Part shown: piece after piece, positions 15,723-24,389 of the stretch | Layout: every line of letters starts with the position of its first letter | How positions within the stretch are numbered: the stretch's first letter is position 1 | Assembly (NCBI GenBank): GCA_002779995.1 | Contig: PEWX01000076.1 | Location: 1-64,000 of the forward strand | Direction of reading: 5' to 3' | DNA length: 64,000 nt | Origin: Piscirickettsiaceae bacterium CG07_land_8_20_14_0_80_44_28 | Lineage (GTDB): Bacteria > Pseudomonadota > Gammaproteobacteria > Thiomicrospirales > Thiomicrospiraceae | Made by a program: the position numbers and the translations under genes | Notes under the pieces: generated by a model | Database searches by the model: none | What the model saw: the letters and a program-made list of their open reading frames with translations, nothing else | What the model was told of the DNA's origin: nothing

Positions 15723-16988
15723 ATGAAATTAGCATTACATTGGCAAATACTCATTGCACTGTTTCTGGCAATTTTTATGGGGATTTGGACCGGTACGGAC
15801 GCAATGTTGTTTGGCGTGAGCTGGTTAGCCATTTACAGCTTTATGGGTACGCTCTTTTTGAACGCGTTGAAAATGATTGTGGTGCCCTTGGTGGTGTCGG
15901 CGATTATTACCGGTGTGGCGAATGTCGGCGATCAAGGCGGTTTTGGTCGGCTGGGCGCCAAGACAATCAGCTATTATGTTGCCACCAGCTTTATTGCGAT
16001 TATGATTGGTTTGATATTGGTTAATGTTATTCAACCGGGCGTTTCCGAAAATCAAACCGTTCCGGTTTTGGTAGCAGATGAAGCCGTTATGAGCTCGGTT
16101 GCCGGTAAATCCGCAGGGGATGTGGTAGATATTTTCTTAAGAATGATTCCGGTCAATGTGGTGGATGCAGCAGCGCAAGGTCAAATGTTAGGGTTGATCT
16201 TTTTCAGTTTGTTGTTTGGTTACTTTATGACGCGCTTAGACGGGAACACTAAAGCCACTATGAATCAATTTTGGCAGGGCATTTTTGAAGTGATGATGTT
16301 GATTACCGGCTGGGTGATGAAGTTTGCGCCTATCGGGGTGTTTGGGTTAGTGGCAGCATCCGTGGCGAAAACGGGCTTAGATCAATTTGAAAATTTAGCT
16401 TGGTTTTTCCTGACGGTGGTATTGGCTTTGGCAATGCATATGCTGGTAGTCATGCCGCTACTGTTACGCTTTGTTGGGAAAGTAACCAATCCTTGGTTGC
16501 ATTTTCAAGCCATGGCACCTGCATTATTAACGGCTTTTTCAACCAGCTCCTCTTCTGCTACTTTGCCGATCACCTTGAATGCTTTAGAAAATCGCGCAGG
16601 GGTTTCCAATCGGGTGTCGAGTTTTGTGTTGCCATTGGGAGCGACCGTGAATATGGATGGCACCGCACTTTATGAATGTGTTGCGGCGGTGTTTATTGCG
16701 CAATTATTTGGGGTGCCATTGGATTTTTCAACACAGTTATTAATTGTGGTGATTGCTTTGACAACGTCGATTGGGGTTGCGGGCATTCCCTCTGCCAGTT
16801 TGGTGGCAATCAGTATTATTTTGGTGGCAGTGGGATTGCCGGCAGAAGCGATTGGGCTATTATTGGTGGTGGATCGTTTATTGGATATGATGCGAACCAT
16901 GGTCAATATTTTTAGTGATTCGGTCGGCGCGGTGATTATCGCCCGATCTGAAGGTGAAGATCAGGTTCTGGTTTCCAAAAACTTTTGA
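15723..16988 (+). CDS. Dicarboxylate/amino acid:cation symporter (DAACS family)
   Basis: This is a 421-residue inner-membrane transporter of the GltP/DctA type. It begins MKLALHWQILIALFLAIFMGIW and has about eight transmembrane segments plus re-entrant loops. Signatures are TAFSTSSSSATLPITLNALE (serine-rich re-entrant loop), GATVNMDGTALYE and GIPSASLVAISIIL with VDRLLDMMRTMVNIFSD. It should take up glutamate/aspartate or C4-dicarboxylates with sodium or protons; which one is unclear. I start at ATG 15723, preceded by TTAGGAGACAAT; a longer frame from 15615 would run through the palindrome. Confidence 0.9.
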   Translation: MKLALHWQILIALFLAIFMGIWTGTDAMLFGVSWLAIYSFMGTLFLNALKMIVVPLVVSAIITGVANVGDQGGFGRLGAKTISYYVATSFIAIMIGLILVNVIQPGVSENQTVPVLVADEAVMSSVAGKSAGDVVDIFLRMIPVNVVDAAAQGQMLGLIFFSLLFGYFMTRLDGNTKATMNQFWQGIFEVMMLITGWVMKFAPIGVFGLVAASVAKTGLDQFENLAWFFLTVVLALAMHMLVVMPLLLRFVGKVTNPWLHFQAMAPALLTAFSTSSSSATLPITLNALENRAGVSNRVSSFVLPLGATVNMDGTALYECVAAVFIAQLFGVPLDFSTQLLIVVIALTTSIGVAGIPSASLVAISIILVAVGLPAEAIGLLLVVDRLLDMMRTMVNIFSDSVGAVIIARSEGEDQVLVSKNF

Positions 16989-17022
16989 TATAAAATAAGA
17001 GCTTTCTAAGAGAGTGAAACTT

Positions 17023-17139
17023 ATGCAAATGCACCGTTTTATTTGGCGAAGTGTTCTGCTATTGGCCACGCTGCCGGGTGCTGCCGCAGTCTTAGTCACT
17101 TCAATTCAATCTTATTATGACCATGCCATTGCTGTTTAG
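17023..17139 (+). CDS. Possible 38-residue membrane microprotein
   Basis: This short frame starts at ATG 17023 after AAGAGAGTGAAA and ends at TAG 17139. It encodes a basic start (MQMHRFIWR) and one hydrophobic segment (SVLLLATLPGAAAVLVTSI), ending YYDHAIAV. Its ribosome binding site and single predicted membrane helix make translation plausible. It lies 34 bp after the symporter gene and 31 bp before the next, so it may belong to their transcript. No family recognised. Confidence 0.45.
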   Translation: MQMHRFIWRSVLLLATLPGAAAVLVTSIQSYYDHAIAV

Positions 17140-17170
17140 GTTAATGGTTAGGCGCAGATGAGGCGATCCT

Positions 17171-17518
17171 ATGCAAAACATTAAAGTTCCAAACTGCAAA
17201 GATTTTAATCGCTTATCAACCGATGCAGCAGAAGATTTGCTGTATCAGTTATTGATTGAGAAGCTAGTGCTGATTGAGCAAGATCTCGTGCCGGATTTGT
17301 CTCATATCAGTCATTTTGCAAGTTATACCGGTGGCATGAAGGTTGATCGAGTCGAGTTTGTGCGACAAGGGCGTTTTCGGTTGTGTTATCAAGTGCCTTG
17401 GGAAATTAACTGGAGTTGTGCTGATCAGTCGCAATCGGGTGTTGCCGGTGAAAAGGTGCATTTCACCGTTTCTGAATCGGGACATTTATCTTTTTTATGG
17501 CTAGGAAAATCATTATGA
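17171..17518 (+). CDS. Hypothetical protein
   Basis: The product is a 115-residue protein without recognisable family motifs. It has a helical N-terminal half (LSTDAAEDLLYQLLIEKLVLIEQ by inspection) and a beta-rich C-terminal half (RFRLCYQVPWEINWSC, VHFTVSESGHLSFLW). The ATG follows GATGAGGCG. Its stop overlaps the start of the metal exporter gene by 4 bp (ATGA type), strongly suggesting one operon. A helper role in metal handling would be inference from that coupling. Confidence 0.6.
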   Translation: MQNIKVPNCKDFNRLSTDAAEDLLYQLLIEKLVLIEQDLVPDLSHISHFASYTGGMKVDRVEFVRQGRFRLCYQVPWEINWSCADQSQSGVAGEKVHFTVSESGHLSFLWLGKSL

Positions 17519-18426
17519 ATGAAGAACAGATTAAAAGTTTTCAGCATGCACATCAATTTGTTCGGCATTCCAAAAAGAATGAGCGTCAGGTTTGGATTGT
17601 GTTGATTTTGACGGCGCTGACCATGTTGGCAGAAATCATTGCCGGTACGGTCTATGGCTCGATGGCGTTGTTAGCAGATGGTTGGCATATGAGTACCCAT
17701 TTGGTGGCTTTTGGGGTGACGTTATTTGCCTGGCGTTATGCTTATGCACGTCAGTCGGATCCCAGATTTAGTTTTAGTACCGGTAAGGTTTCGGTTTTAG
17801 CCGCTTATAGCAGCGCGATTTTTTTGGGTGTGGTTGCCGTTTTGATGATTATTGAATCGGTTTTGCGGTTTTTTCATCCACAATCGATTGCGTTTGATCA
17901 GGCTTTAATCGTTGCAGCCGTGGGGTTGGTTGTGAATTTGGTTTCGGCGTTGTTACTGCATCATGACCACACAGAAAACCATGATCACCAGGGTCATATC
18001 AATAAAGACCATAATCACCAAGCGGCGTATTTGCATGTGTTGGCAGATGCGCTAACCTCTTTAGCGGCGATTATTGCGTTGTTGGCCGGGAAATGGTACG
18101 GCTGGGGTTGGATGGATCCCATGATGGGAATTTTGGGTGGGATTATTATTTTTATTTGGGTGAAACGACTCACGATGGATACCTCTAAAATTTTATTGGA
18201 TTACAGTATTTCGCCTCATATCGAAACTCAAATTGTGGAAACGTTGGAAGCCTTTCCGGAAACCAAAGTAGTTGACTTTCACGCATGGAAATTGAATGCG
18301 GAAGATTATGCAGTAATTATTGGTTTGGTTTCTACTTCACCTGCATTGCCTGAAAGCTATAAAGAGATGCTACGAGGTTTTAATCAGTTAAAACACATAA
18401 CCATTGAAGTAAATCATTTAGTGTAA
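17515..18426 (+). CDS. Cation diffusion facilitator, DmeF-like divalent metal exporter
   Basis: This is a 303-residue CDF transporter with six predicted transmembrane helices. Metal-site motifs are LADGWHMSTHL in helix II and HVLADALTSLAA in helix V. A long histidine-rich cytoplasmic loop lies between helices IV and V (HHDHTENHDHQGHINKDHNH), as in DmeF-type cobalt/nickel/zinc exporters. A C-terminal cytoplasmic domain follows. I start at ATG 17515, spaced from AGGAAA; ATG 17497 in the same frame lacks a site. It is coupled to the preceding hypothetical gene. The substrate metal is not determined by sequence. Confidence 0.88.
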   Translation: MNEEQIKSFQHAHQFVRHSKKNERQVWIVLILTALTMLAEIIAGTVYGSMALLADGWHMSTHLVAFGVTLFAWRYAYARQSDPRFSFSTGKVSVLAAYSSAIFLGVVAVLMIIESVLRFFHPQSIAFDQALIVAAVGLVVNLVSALLLHHDHTENHDHQGHINKDHNHQAAYLHVLADALTSLAAIIALLAGKWYGWGWMDPMMGILGGIIIFIWVKRLTMDTSKILLDYSISPHIETQIVETLEAFPETKVVDFHAWKLNAEDYAVIIGLVSTSPALPESYKEMLRGFNQLKHITIEVNHLV

Positions 18427-18436
18427 GTTGCCACCG

Positions 18437-19192
18437 TTAAACGGCTGGAAAAGCAATCAGTTTCAACGTTTGATCGCTTTGAATTTTTAAGATTTGTGCT
18501 TGAGGCCGCCAATCTCCAACGACCCAACGATGTTTAACTTGGTGGTTAAGGGTGAGTTGATGGTGGGCGGGTTGATGGGTGTGACCATGAATGAGGTGAT
18601 TGCTCTGTGGGTTTTGTTGAAAGAACTTTGTTATCGCTGACCGGGTCACATTCATATAACGCATGGGTTTATTTTGGCTAGCGGTTTTCGAGCTGTTTCG
18701 CATCGCTTCACCGATGGCTAAACGTCTTTTTTGGGGGAGCCATAAAAACAATTTTTGAACCCAAGGATGACGAAGCAGTCGCCGCATTCTTTGATAGCCT
18801 TTGTCATCTTGACAAAATATATCGCCATGAGATATCAGCAAGGGTAGGTCATAAAGGGTGATCTGATTAACATCCTTGCTAAGGGGTTGGATGCCGGTGG
18901 CTTGCCAGAACGCATCCCGCATTAAAAAATCGCGATTGCCATAAAGTGCATAAATAGCAACCCCGCTGTCATTCAGCGCTTTAAGGGCTTTTATGGCATG
19001 ATGATATTGAATCAGTCCGATATCATCTCCTACCCACATTTCAAATAAGTCGCCTAAAATGTAGAGTGCGTCGGCATGGCGTGCGTCGGTTTGCAGGAAC
19101 TCAATAAAGGTTTGATTAATGGGGTGGGTCTCATCCGGCTGCAAATGAATATCTGCAACCATCAGGGTGTAAGGCGCTGCTGAAGCAGACAT
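18437..19192 (-). CDS. lpxH: UDP-2,3-diacylglucosamine diphosphatase LpxH
   Basis: This is a 251-residue calcineurin-like phosphoesterase that produces lipid X in lipid A synthesis. Metal-site motifs in order: VADIHLQPDETHP (LpxH usually DLHL), GDLFEMWVGDD, YGNRDFL, SHGDIFC and HGHTHQP. The hydrophobic substrate-cap region follows VQKLFLWLPQKRR. It lies 2 bp downstream of ppiB on the minus strand, the common ppiB-lpxH pairing of gammaproteobacteria. Convergent with the metal exporter, with only 10 bp between. Confidence 0.94.
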   Translation of the reverse strand: MSASAAPYTLMVADIHLQPDETHPINQTFIEFLQTDARHADALYILGDLFEMWVGDDIGLIQYHHAIKALKALNDSGVAIYALYGNRDFLMRDAFWQATGIQPLSKDVNQITLYDLPLLISHGDIFCQDDKGYQRMRRLLRHPWVQKLFLWLPQKRRLAIGEAMRNSSKTASQNKPMRYMNVTRSAITKFFQQNPQSNHLIHGHTHQPAHHQLTLNHQVKHRWVVGDWRPQAQILKIQSDQTLKLIAFPAV

Positions 19193-19194
19193 GC

Positions 19195-19704
19195 TTAGTC
19201 GGATTCAATCACGCGGGTTTTTTCGATGATAATGTCTTCAACCGGGACATCTTGATGACCACGGCGCGAAGTGGTTTTGACTTTTGCCATTTCGTCAATC
19301 ACATCTAAGCCCTTAACAATTTGACCAAACACGGCATAGCCCCAGCCATTCATGTCTTTAGAGCGGTGGTCTAAAAAATCGTTATCCACCAAGTTCATAA
19401 AAAACTGGGTTGTGGCTGAATGCGGATCCATGGTGCGGGCATAAGACAGGCTACCGCGCACATTTTTTAAGCCATTGTCAGCTTCATTTTCAATTGGGTC
19501 TCCGGCAGGTTTTTCTTCCATACCAGGCAACATACCGCCGCCCTGCACCATAAAGCCGGGGATAATGCGGTGGAAAATCGTGCCATTGTAGTAGCCTTCC
19601 ATTGCGTAATGAACAAAGTTTTCTGCGCCGATAGGCGCTTTTTCAGGGTCAACTTCAATGGTGATATCGCCCATAGAGGTTTCAAAAATGATTTGTGTGG
19701 TCAT
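19195..19704 (-). CDS. ppiB: Cytoplasmic peptidyl-prolyl cis-trans isomerase (cyclophilin B)
   Basis: This is a 169-residue cyclophilin without signal peptide. Signatures: NFVHYAMEGYYNGTIFHRIIPGFMVQGG, then SYARTMDPHSATTQFFMNLVDNDFLD. I prefer the second ATG (19702-19704) because AGGA abuts the upstream ATG at 19713 and sits about 8 bp from the second. It is followed directly by lpxH. It should speed proline isomerisation in cytoplasmic protein folding. Confidence 0.93.
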   Translation of the reverse strand: MTTQIIFETSMGDITIEVDPEKAPIGAENFVHYAMEGYYNGTIFHRIIPGFMVQGGGMLPGMEEKPAGDPIENEADNGLKNVRGSLSYARTMDPHSATTQFFMNLVDNDFLDHRSKDMNGWGYAVFGQIVKGLDVIDEMAKVKTTSRRGHQDVPVEDIIIEKTRVIESD

Positions 19705-19729
19705 AGCGTTCATCCTATTTTATTCGTAA

Positions 19730-19773
19730 AAAAGCCGCTAAAACCACCAGGCCTGGGCGTTTTAGCGGCTTTT
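19730..19773. terminator. Bidirectional hairpin with 15-bp stem and CCAGGCCTGG in the loop region
   Basis: Perfect 15-bp arms (AAAAGCCGCTAAAAC at 19730-19744 and its complement at 19759-19773) enclose a copy of the palindrome (19747-19756). It lies between ppiA and ppiB, both minus strand, and should end ppiA transcription. Confidence 0.85.
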
Positions 19774-19779
19774 AAGAGG

Positions 19780-20355
19780 TTATTTAATTTGAGAAACTTT
19801 GGTCATAATAATCGGTGAAAGCGGAACATCGCCCATGCCGCTGTTAAAGCCTGTTTTGGCTTGGCGGATTTGGTTTACCGCGCGCATGCCATTAATGACG
19901 CGGCCGAAAACGGCATAGCCGTAAGCGCGCTCAGTTTTTTCACGAAAGTCGAGGAAGCTATTTTGAGCGACGTTAATAAAAAATTGCGAAGAAGCCGAGT
20001 GGGGGTCATTGGTGCGAGCCATTGCCACGGTACCGATTTGATTTTTGAGCCCGTTGTCAGCTTCATTTTGAATGGGATCGTGGGCGGGTTTTTGGTGCAT
20101 TTCTGGGGTGAACCCGCCGCCTTGAATCATGAAATTAGCAATGACACGGTGAAAAATGGTGCCATCATAAAAACCTTCATTAACATAGCGTAAAAAGTTT
20201 TCGACAGATTTAGGGGCTTTATCGGGATACAGTTCTAAAATGATATTGCCTTTGTTGGTTTCAATTAAAACCTGCGGAAGGGATTTGTCGGCGGCAAATG
20301 CCTGGTTAAATATAAAAAGCTGACTCAGTAGTGCCCAAACTAAAAAACGTTTCAT
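19780..20355 (-). CDS. ppiA: Periplasmic peptidyl-prolyl cis-trans isomerase (cyclophilin A)
   Basis: This is a 191-residue cyclophilin with a Sec signal peptide (MKRFLVWALLSQLFIFNQAFA, cleavage after AFA). The catalytic domain carries NFLRYVNEGFYDGTIFHRVIANFMIQGG and AMARTNDPHSASSQFFINVAQNSFLD. I start at the ATG at 20353-20355, preceded by GGGAGA; the longer frame to 20442 would mask the signal peptide. Exported folding catalyst. Paralogue of the adjacent cytoplasmic ppiB; the pair looks like a local duplication given the close similarity and matching order. Confidence 0.92.
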   Translation of the reverse strand: MKRFLVWALLSQLFIFNQAFAADKSLPQVLIETNKGNIILELYPDKAPKSVENFLRYVNEGFYDGTIFHRVIANFMIQGGGFTPEMHQKPAHDPIQNEADNGLKNQIGTVAMARTNDPHSASSQFFINVAQNSFLDFREKTERAYGYAVFGRVINGMRAVNQIRQAKTGFNSGMGDVPLSPIIMTKVSQIK

Positions 20356-20478
20356 TTGATCTCTCCCAATAATAATTGGCGTGTATTTTAGCATGATGTG
20401 TGCAACGGATGAACCGAAAACCTTTCGCAAATCTTGGCGCATTCTTTTAGAATAGCTGTTTATCTTAAGGAGTGGCCT

Positions 20479-20934
20479 TTGAACGCCAAACGTTTGTCTG
20501 CAAAGTTGTTATTTTCTTATGCTTTGGTTTTGATTCAGTTTTCAATGATCGGCGCCTTATTGCTAACGGGATCTCTATTGGCCAATGGTGTGGGTCTTGT
20601 GGTTCAGATTTTGGGGGTATTGTTAGGGCTTTGGTCACTGCATACCATGCATTGGGGAAAGTTTAACATTACGCCGGATCCTCGCCCTGATGCAATGTTG
20701 GTTCAAGTCGGTCCTTATGCCTTTATTCGTCATCCCATGTATCTGTCGATTGGGCTGTTTTTTGTGCCGTTGGTGATCAGCGAGCCAACCGTTGAGCGCT
20801 GGGTGATATTAATGATGTTATGCGTTGACCTATTGATCAAGCTTCACTATGAAGAACAGCTTCTGCGCCAAAAATTTGAGCATTATGCCCATTATTCAAC
20901 CAAAACCCATAAGTTAATCCCGTTTGTTTTTTGA
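20479..20934 (+). CDS. Isoprenylcysteine/phospholipid-type membrane methyltransferase family protein
   Basis: The product is 151 residues with three or four membrane segments and the family signature PDPRPDAMLVQVGPYAFIRHPMYLSIGLFF followed by YEEQLLRQKFEHYAHY. This is the ICMT/PEMT (NnrU-like) membrane methyltransferase fold; the substrate is unknown in bacteria. I choose TTG 20479 because AAGGAG lies 6 bp upstream; the ATG of the longer frame at 20434 has no ribosome binding site and would overlap ppiA's leader. It stands alone upstream of glnS. Confidence 0.7.
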   Translation: MNAKRLSAKLLFSYALVLIQFSMIGALLLTGSLLANGVGLVVQILGVLLGLWSLHTMHWGKFNITPDPRPDAMLVQVGPYAFIRHPMYLSIGLFFVPLVISEPTVERWVILMMLCVDLLIKLHYEEQLLRQKFEHYAHYSTKTHKLIPFVF

Positions 20935-20967
20935 GTATATTTTATCAATGGGCGAATTCGGCGCTCA

Positions 20968-20976
20968 TGTTATAAT
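20968..20976 (+). promoter_or_regulatory. Extended -10 promoter for glnS
   Basis: TGTTATAAT is an extended -10 element (TGnTATAAT) about 40 bp before the glnS start. It is flanked by a 7-bp inverted repeat, GCGAATT (20952-20958) and AATTCGC (20974-20980), which could be an operator or chance. Confidence 0.5.
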
Positions 20977-21014
20977 TCGCGGTTATTATTAAAACGAGAT
21001 AGGTTTTATTGCAG

Positions 21015-22694
21015 ATGACTCAGAATACAGAAACGCCCCTCGACAAACCCACCAATTTTATTCGCAATATTATTGATGCGGATTTGGCAAACCAGCGTGT
21101 CAAAAAAGTTCAAACGCGCTTTCCTCCTGAACCAAATGGTTATTTGCATATTGGTCATGCTAAATCGATTTGCCTGAATTTTGGATTGGCGGAGGATTAT
21201 CAAGGGCTTTGCAATTTACGTTTTGATGATACCAATCCGACTAAAGAAGAGGTGGAATATGTCGAGGCGATTAAACAAGATGTGGCTTGGTTAGGGTTTG
21301 AATGGGCGGGCGAGCCTCGCTATTCCTCCAATTATTTTGACCGTTTTTATCAATATGCGGTGGAGTTGATAGAAAAAGACTTGGCTTATGTTTGTTTTTT
21401 AAATGCCGAAGAAACGCGTGCTTATCGAGGAACCTTAACGGAGCCGGGTAAAGACAGCCCGTATCGTAACACGTCAGTGGCTGAAAATTTGGCACTTTTT
21501 GCCAGGATGAAAGCAGGCGAGTTTAAAGAGGGGGAATGTGTTTTAAGAGCCAAAATCGATATGGCCTCAGCGTTTATGTGTATGCGTGATCCGACGTTAT
21601 ACCGTATTCGATTTGCGTATCATCACCAAACGGGCAATGACTGGTGTATTTATCCAATGTATGATTTTGCACATTGTCTTTCGGATGCTATTGAAGGGGT
21701 GACCCATTCTTTATGTACGCTTGAGTTTCAGGATAATCGCCGGTTGTATGATTGGGTATTAGAGCATCTGAACGATTTTAATCGTCCGGATCGTCCTTAT
21801 CAGTATGAATTCTCTCGGCTGAATCTTGAATATACCATGATGTCCAAACGTAAATTACACCAGTTGGTTCAAGATGAATTGGTCTCCGGTTGGGACGACC
21901 CGCGCATGCCAACGATATCCGGGATGAGGCGCCGTGGTGTGACGCCTGCCGCGATTCGAGATTTTGCAGATCGTATTGGTATTTCAAAAGTCGATAGTAT
22001 GACGGAAATGGGGATTTTGGAAGCGGCTATTCGAGACGATTTGAATGGGGTCGCACCAAGAACCATGGGGGTGATTGAGCCGGTTGAATTGATTATCGAG
22101 AATTATCCGGAGGACAAGCTAGAAACCCTTTCTGCGCCATTGCACCCGCAAAATGAAGCGATGGGGCAACGAGAAATCTATTTTGGTCGCCGTTTATATA
22201 TGGATCGTGCTGATTTTGTAGAAGAGGCTCCGAATAAAAAATGGAAACGTTTGGCGTTAGAGAAAGAAGTCCGCTTGAGAAATGCTTATGTGATTAAGGC
22301 GCACCGAGTGGAAACCGATTCAGAAGGGCTGGCCGTGAAAATATATGCCACTTATGATCCTGAGACTTTGGGGAAAAACCCGGCAGATGGTCGTAAAGTG
22401 AAAGGGGTGATTCATTTTGTTGAGGCGACCACGGCATTGGCGGCAGAATTTAGGATTTATGATCGTTTGTTTAGTGTTCCAAATCCTGCTAAAGCAGAGG
22501 ATTTTGAAGCGGTTATCAATCCTCAATCTCTGGTCATTAAGCAAGGGTTTGTGGAGGCAAATATGGCCGAAGTTGAACCGGAAGTGGCTTATCAATTTGA
22601 ACGAGAAGGTTATTTTTGTCGTGATAATCAAGCCAAACAAGCTTTAGTTTTTAATAAGACGGTTGGGTTAAGAGATACATGGAGTCAAGCTTAA
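21015..22694 (+). CDS. glnS: Glutaminyl-tRNA synthetase
   Basis: This is a 559-residue class I synthetase charging tRNA-Gln. HIGH motif in [25 protein letters not shown] equivalent MMSKRKL (residues about 275-281), and the C-terminal anticodon-binding beta barrels are all present. Its presence implies direct glutaminylation. ATG 21015 is preferred over TTG 21009. The stop overlaps the cysS start region, and the two synthetase genes form an apparent operon. Confidence 0.97.
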   Translation: MTQNTETPLDKPTNFIRNIIDADLANQRVKKVQTRFPPEPNGYLHIGHAKSICLNFGLAEDYQGLCNLRFDDTNPTKEEVEYVEAIKQDVAWLGFEWAGEPRYSSNYFDRFYQYAVELIEKDLAYVCFLNAEETRAYRGTLTEPGKDSPYRNTSVAENLALFARMKAGEFKEGECVLRAKIDMASAFMCMRDPTLYRIRFAYHHQTGNDWCIYPMYDFAHCLSDAIEGVTHSLCTLEFQDNRRLYDWVLEHLNDFNRPDRPYQYEFSRLNLEYTMMSKRKLHQLVQDELVSGWDDPRMPTISGMRRRGVTPAAIRDFADRIGISKVDSMTEMGILEAAIRDDLNGVAPRTMGVIEPVELIIENYPEDKLETLSAPLHPQNEAMGQREIYFGRRLYMDRADFVEEAPNKKWKRLALEKEVRLRNAYVIKAHRVETDSEGLAVKIYATYDPETLGKNPADGRKVKGVIHFVEATTALAAEFRIYDRLFSVPNPAKAEDFEAVINPQSLVIKQGFVEANMAEVEPEVAYQFEREGYFCRDNQAKQALVFNKTVGLRDTWSQA

Positions 22695-24097
22695 TGGAGA
22701 AGGTTTCTTTAGGCTCTGAGCCGTTAAAACTTTACAATACCGAAAAGCGTCAAAAAGAGATTTTTAAGCCCATTAAAGACAATCAAGTTGGGCTTTATGT
22801 CTGTGGTGTCACCGTTTATGACTATTGTCATGTAGGACATGCTCGGGTGATGGTGGTGTTTGATACTTTGGTGCGTCATTTGCGGCAACTGGGGTATGAT
22901 GTCACTTATGTCAGAAATATCACCGATATTGATGACAAAATTATTAAAAGAGCGTTAGAAAACCAACAATCCATTCAGACGCTGACCCAACGATTTATTG
23001 CGGCAATGCATGAGGATGAAAAGTCTTTGAATGTATTGCGTCCCGATATCGAACCAAAAGCCACTGACTATATGCCGCAAATCGAGCAGATGATTGCTAA
23101 GCTAGTCGAAAAGGGCTTTGCTTATGTGGCTGAAAATGGTGATGTCTATTTTCACGTGAAAGCAGATGAGGATTATGGTCGTTTATCAGGCAAAACACTA
23201 GACGATTTAGCGTCAGGTGCACGGGTTGAAATCAATACAGCAAAACAGGATCCGCTGGATTTTGTCTTATGGAAAGCGTCCAAGGTCAATGAGCCTGCGT
23301 GGGCATCCCCTTGGGGAGAAGGCCGACCCGGTTGGCATATTGAATGTTCTGCCATGTCGACACAGTGCTTAGGTAATCATTTTGATATTCATGGCGGCGG
23401 CATGGATTTAAGCTTTCCACATCACGAAAATGAAATTGCCCAGTCTGAATGTGCCACGGGTGAAACCTATGTAAATTTATGGATGCATTGTGGGTTTGTG
23501 CGCATCGACGATGAAAAAATGTCTAAATCCTTGGGGAACTTTTTTACCATTCGTGAAGTGTTAAAACAATATCATCCGGAAGTGATTCGCTATTTTCTAC
23601 TGGCGAGTCATTATCGGAGTCCGGTGAATTATTCTGAGGAAAATCTCAATAATGCCAAAGCCAGTGTCGGGCGACTGTATTCTGCACTCGAAACCATTCC
23701 TGCGGATGCTTTGAGCGGGGCTTCAAAAGCGGCGTCTGTATTAGAAGCAGAATTTATGGCCGCAATGAATGATGACTTGAATACCCCCCAAGCGTTGGCC
23801 GCTTTATTTGAGTTGGCAAAGCAGGTGAATATCCAAAAACAGCCAGGCCTGGCTGTTTTATTACAAAAGTTAGCCAATCAACTCGGGTTATTAGAACAGA
23901 CTCCGGAGCAGTTTTTTAAATCGCAACCTTCCTCATCAAACCTGGATGAACAGGCGATTGAGGCGTTAATTGAGCAAAGGTCAGCGGCACGTCAAGCAAA
24001 GGATTTTGCTCGTTCAGATGCGATTCGGGATGAATTGTTGGCGCAAGGCATTGAACTATTAGATAGTGCTTCAGGGACGACTTGGCGAAAAATATAA
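22694..24097 (+). CDS. cysS: Cysteinyl-tRNA synthetase
   Basis: This is a 467-residue class I synthetase charging tRNA-Cys. HIGH equivalent HVGH in YDYCHVGHARV, KMSKS intact, and zinc-site residues in LYVCGVT, ECSAMS and FPHHENE. I start at ATG 22694, which shares its A with the glnS stop; an upstream in-frame ATG at 22679 would overlap glnS by 16 bp. Near the C-terminal third an in-frame CCAGGCCTGG lies in a 22-bp palindrome (23837-23858), encoding Q-P-G-L-A-V in a loop region that varies among CysS proteins. Confidence 0.96.
   Translation: MEKVSLGSEPLKLYNTEKRQKEIFKPIKDNQVGLYVCGVTVYDYCHVGHARVMVVFDTLVRHLRQLGYDVTYVRNITDIDDKIIKRALENQQSIQTLTQRFIAAMHEDEKSLNVLRPDIEPKATDYMPQIEQMIAKLVEKGFAYVAENGDVYFHVKADEDYGRLSGKTLDDLASGARVEINTAKQDPLDFVLWKASKVNEPAWASPWGEGRPGWHIECSAMSTQCLGNHFDIHGGGMDLSFPHHENEIAQSECATGETYVNLWMHCGFVRIDDEKMSKSLGNFFTIREVLKQYHPEVIRYFLLASHYRSPVNYSEENLNNAKASVGRLYSALETIPADALSGASKAASVLEAEFMAAMNDDLNTPQALAALFELAKQVNIQKQPGLAVLLQKLANQLGLLEQTPEQFFKSQPSSSNLDEQAIEALIEQRSAARQAKDFARSDAIRDELLAQGIELLDSASGTTWRKI
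23837..23858. repeat. 22-bp palindrome with CCAGGCCTGG inside cysS
   Basis: CCAGGCCTGG (23843-23852) is extended perfectly by AAACAG on the left and CTGTTT on the right. The result is a terminator-like hairpin inside a coding sequence, with TTTTA following on the plus strand. Confidence 0.9.
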
Positions 24098-24139
24098 GGA
24101 TTGCTTATGAAGTTTTTGGAATAATTTTAATATTAGCAT

Positions 24140-24168
24140 TTGACAATATAAATTATTTCTATTAAACT
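24140..24168 (+). promoter_or_regulatory. Sigma-70 type promoter in the cysS-slt intergenic region
   Basis: TTGACA (24140-24145), exactly 17 bp of AT-rich spacer, then TAAACT (24163-24168). The -35 is a perfect consensus. No good open reading frame follows, only a short stretch and a strong terminator. Confidence 0.65.
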
Positions 24169-24174
24169 GTGCTC

Positions 24175-24269
24175 AATTCATGGTTTTTTCATGAGTATCC
24201 TCCTCTGATTATTTCTCGAAAGGGAATTAATGCATTTCAAGCCCCAGGTGTCCCTGGGGCTTTTTTTTT
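24175..24269 (+). ncRNA. Predicted small RNA (about 95 nt)
   Basis: A consensus promoter at 24140-24168 and a strong intrinsic terminator at 24241-24269 bracket about 95 nt without a plausible protein. The transcript would contain a pyrimidine-rich stretch, ATCCTCCTCTG (about 24195-24205), complementary to Shine-Dalgarno sequences, and the terminator stem GCCCCAGG/CCTGGGGC with nine T residues, typical of Hfq-type sRNAs. Alternative: the terminator simply ends a long cysS 3' UTR. No homologue recognised. Confidence 0.5.
24241..24269 (+). terminator. Strong intrinsic terminator
   Basis: GCCCCAGG (24241-24248), TGTC loop, CCTGGGGC (24253-24260), then nine T residues. It is the strongest non-palindromic terminator in the window. 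Confidence 0.92.
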
Positions 24270-24389
24270 AGCTCTTTCTTGGTTTTTTACCCATTCAGAT
24301 CAATATCCATTTTCAAATGATACTTGGGGCACTTCGATTAACCGAGGGTTCATCAAGCTAACTTTGGGTGAGCGTGGCAATTTAATAAT

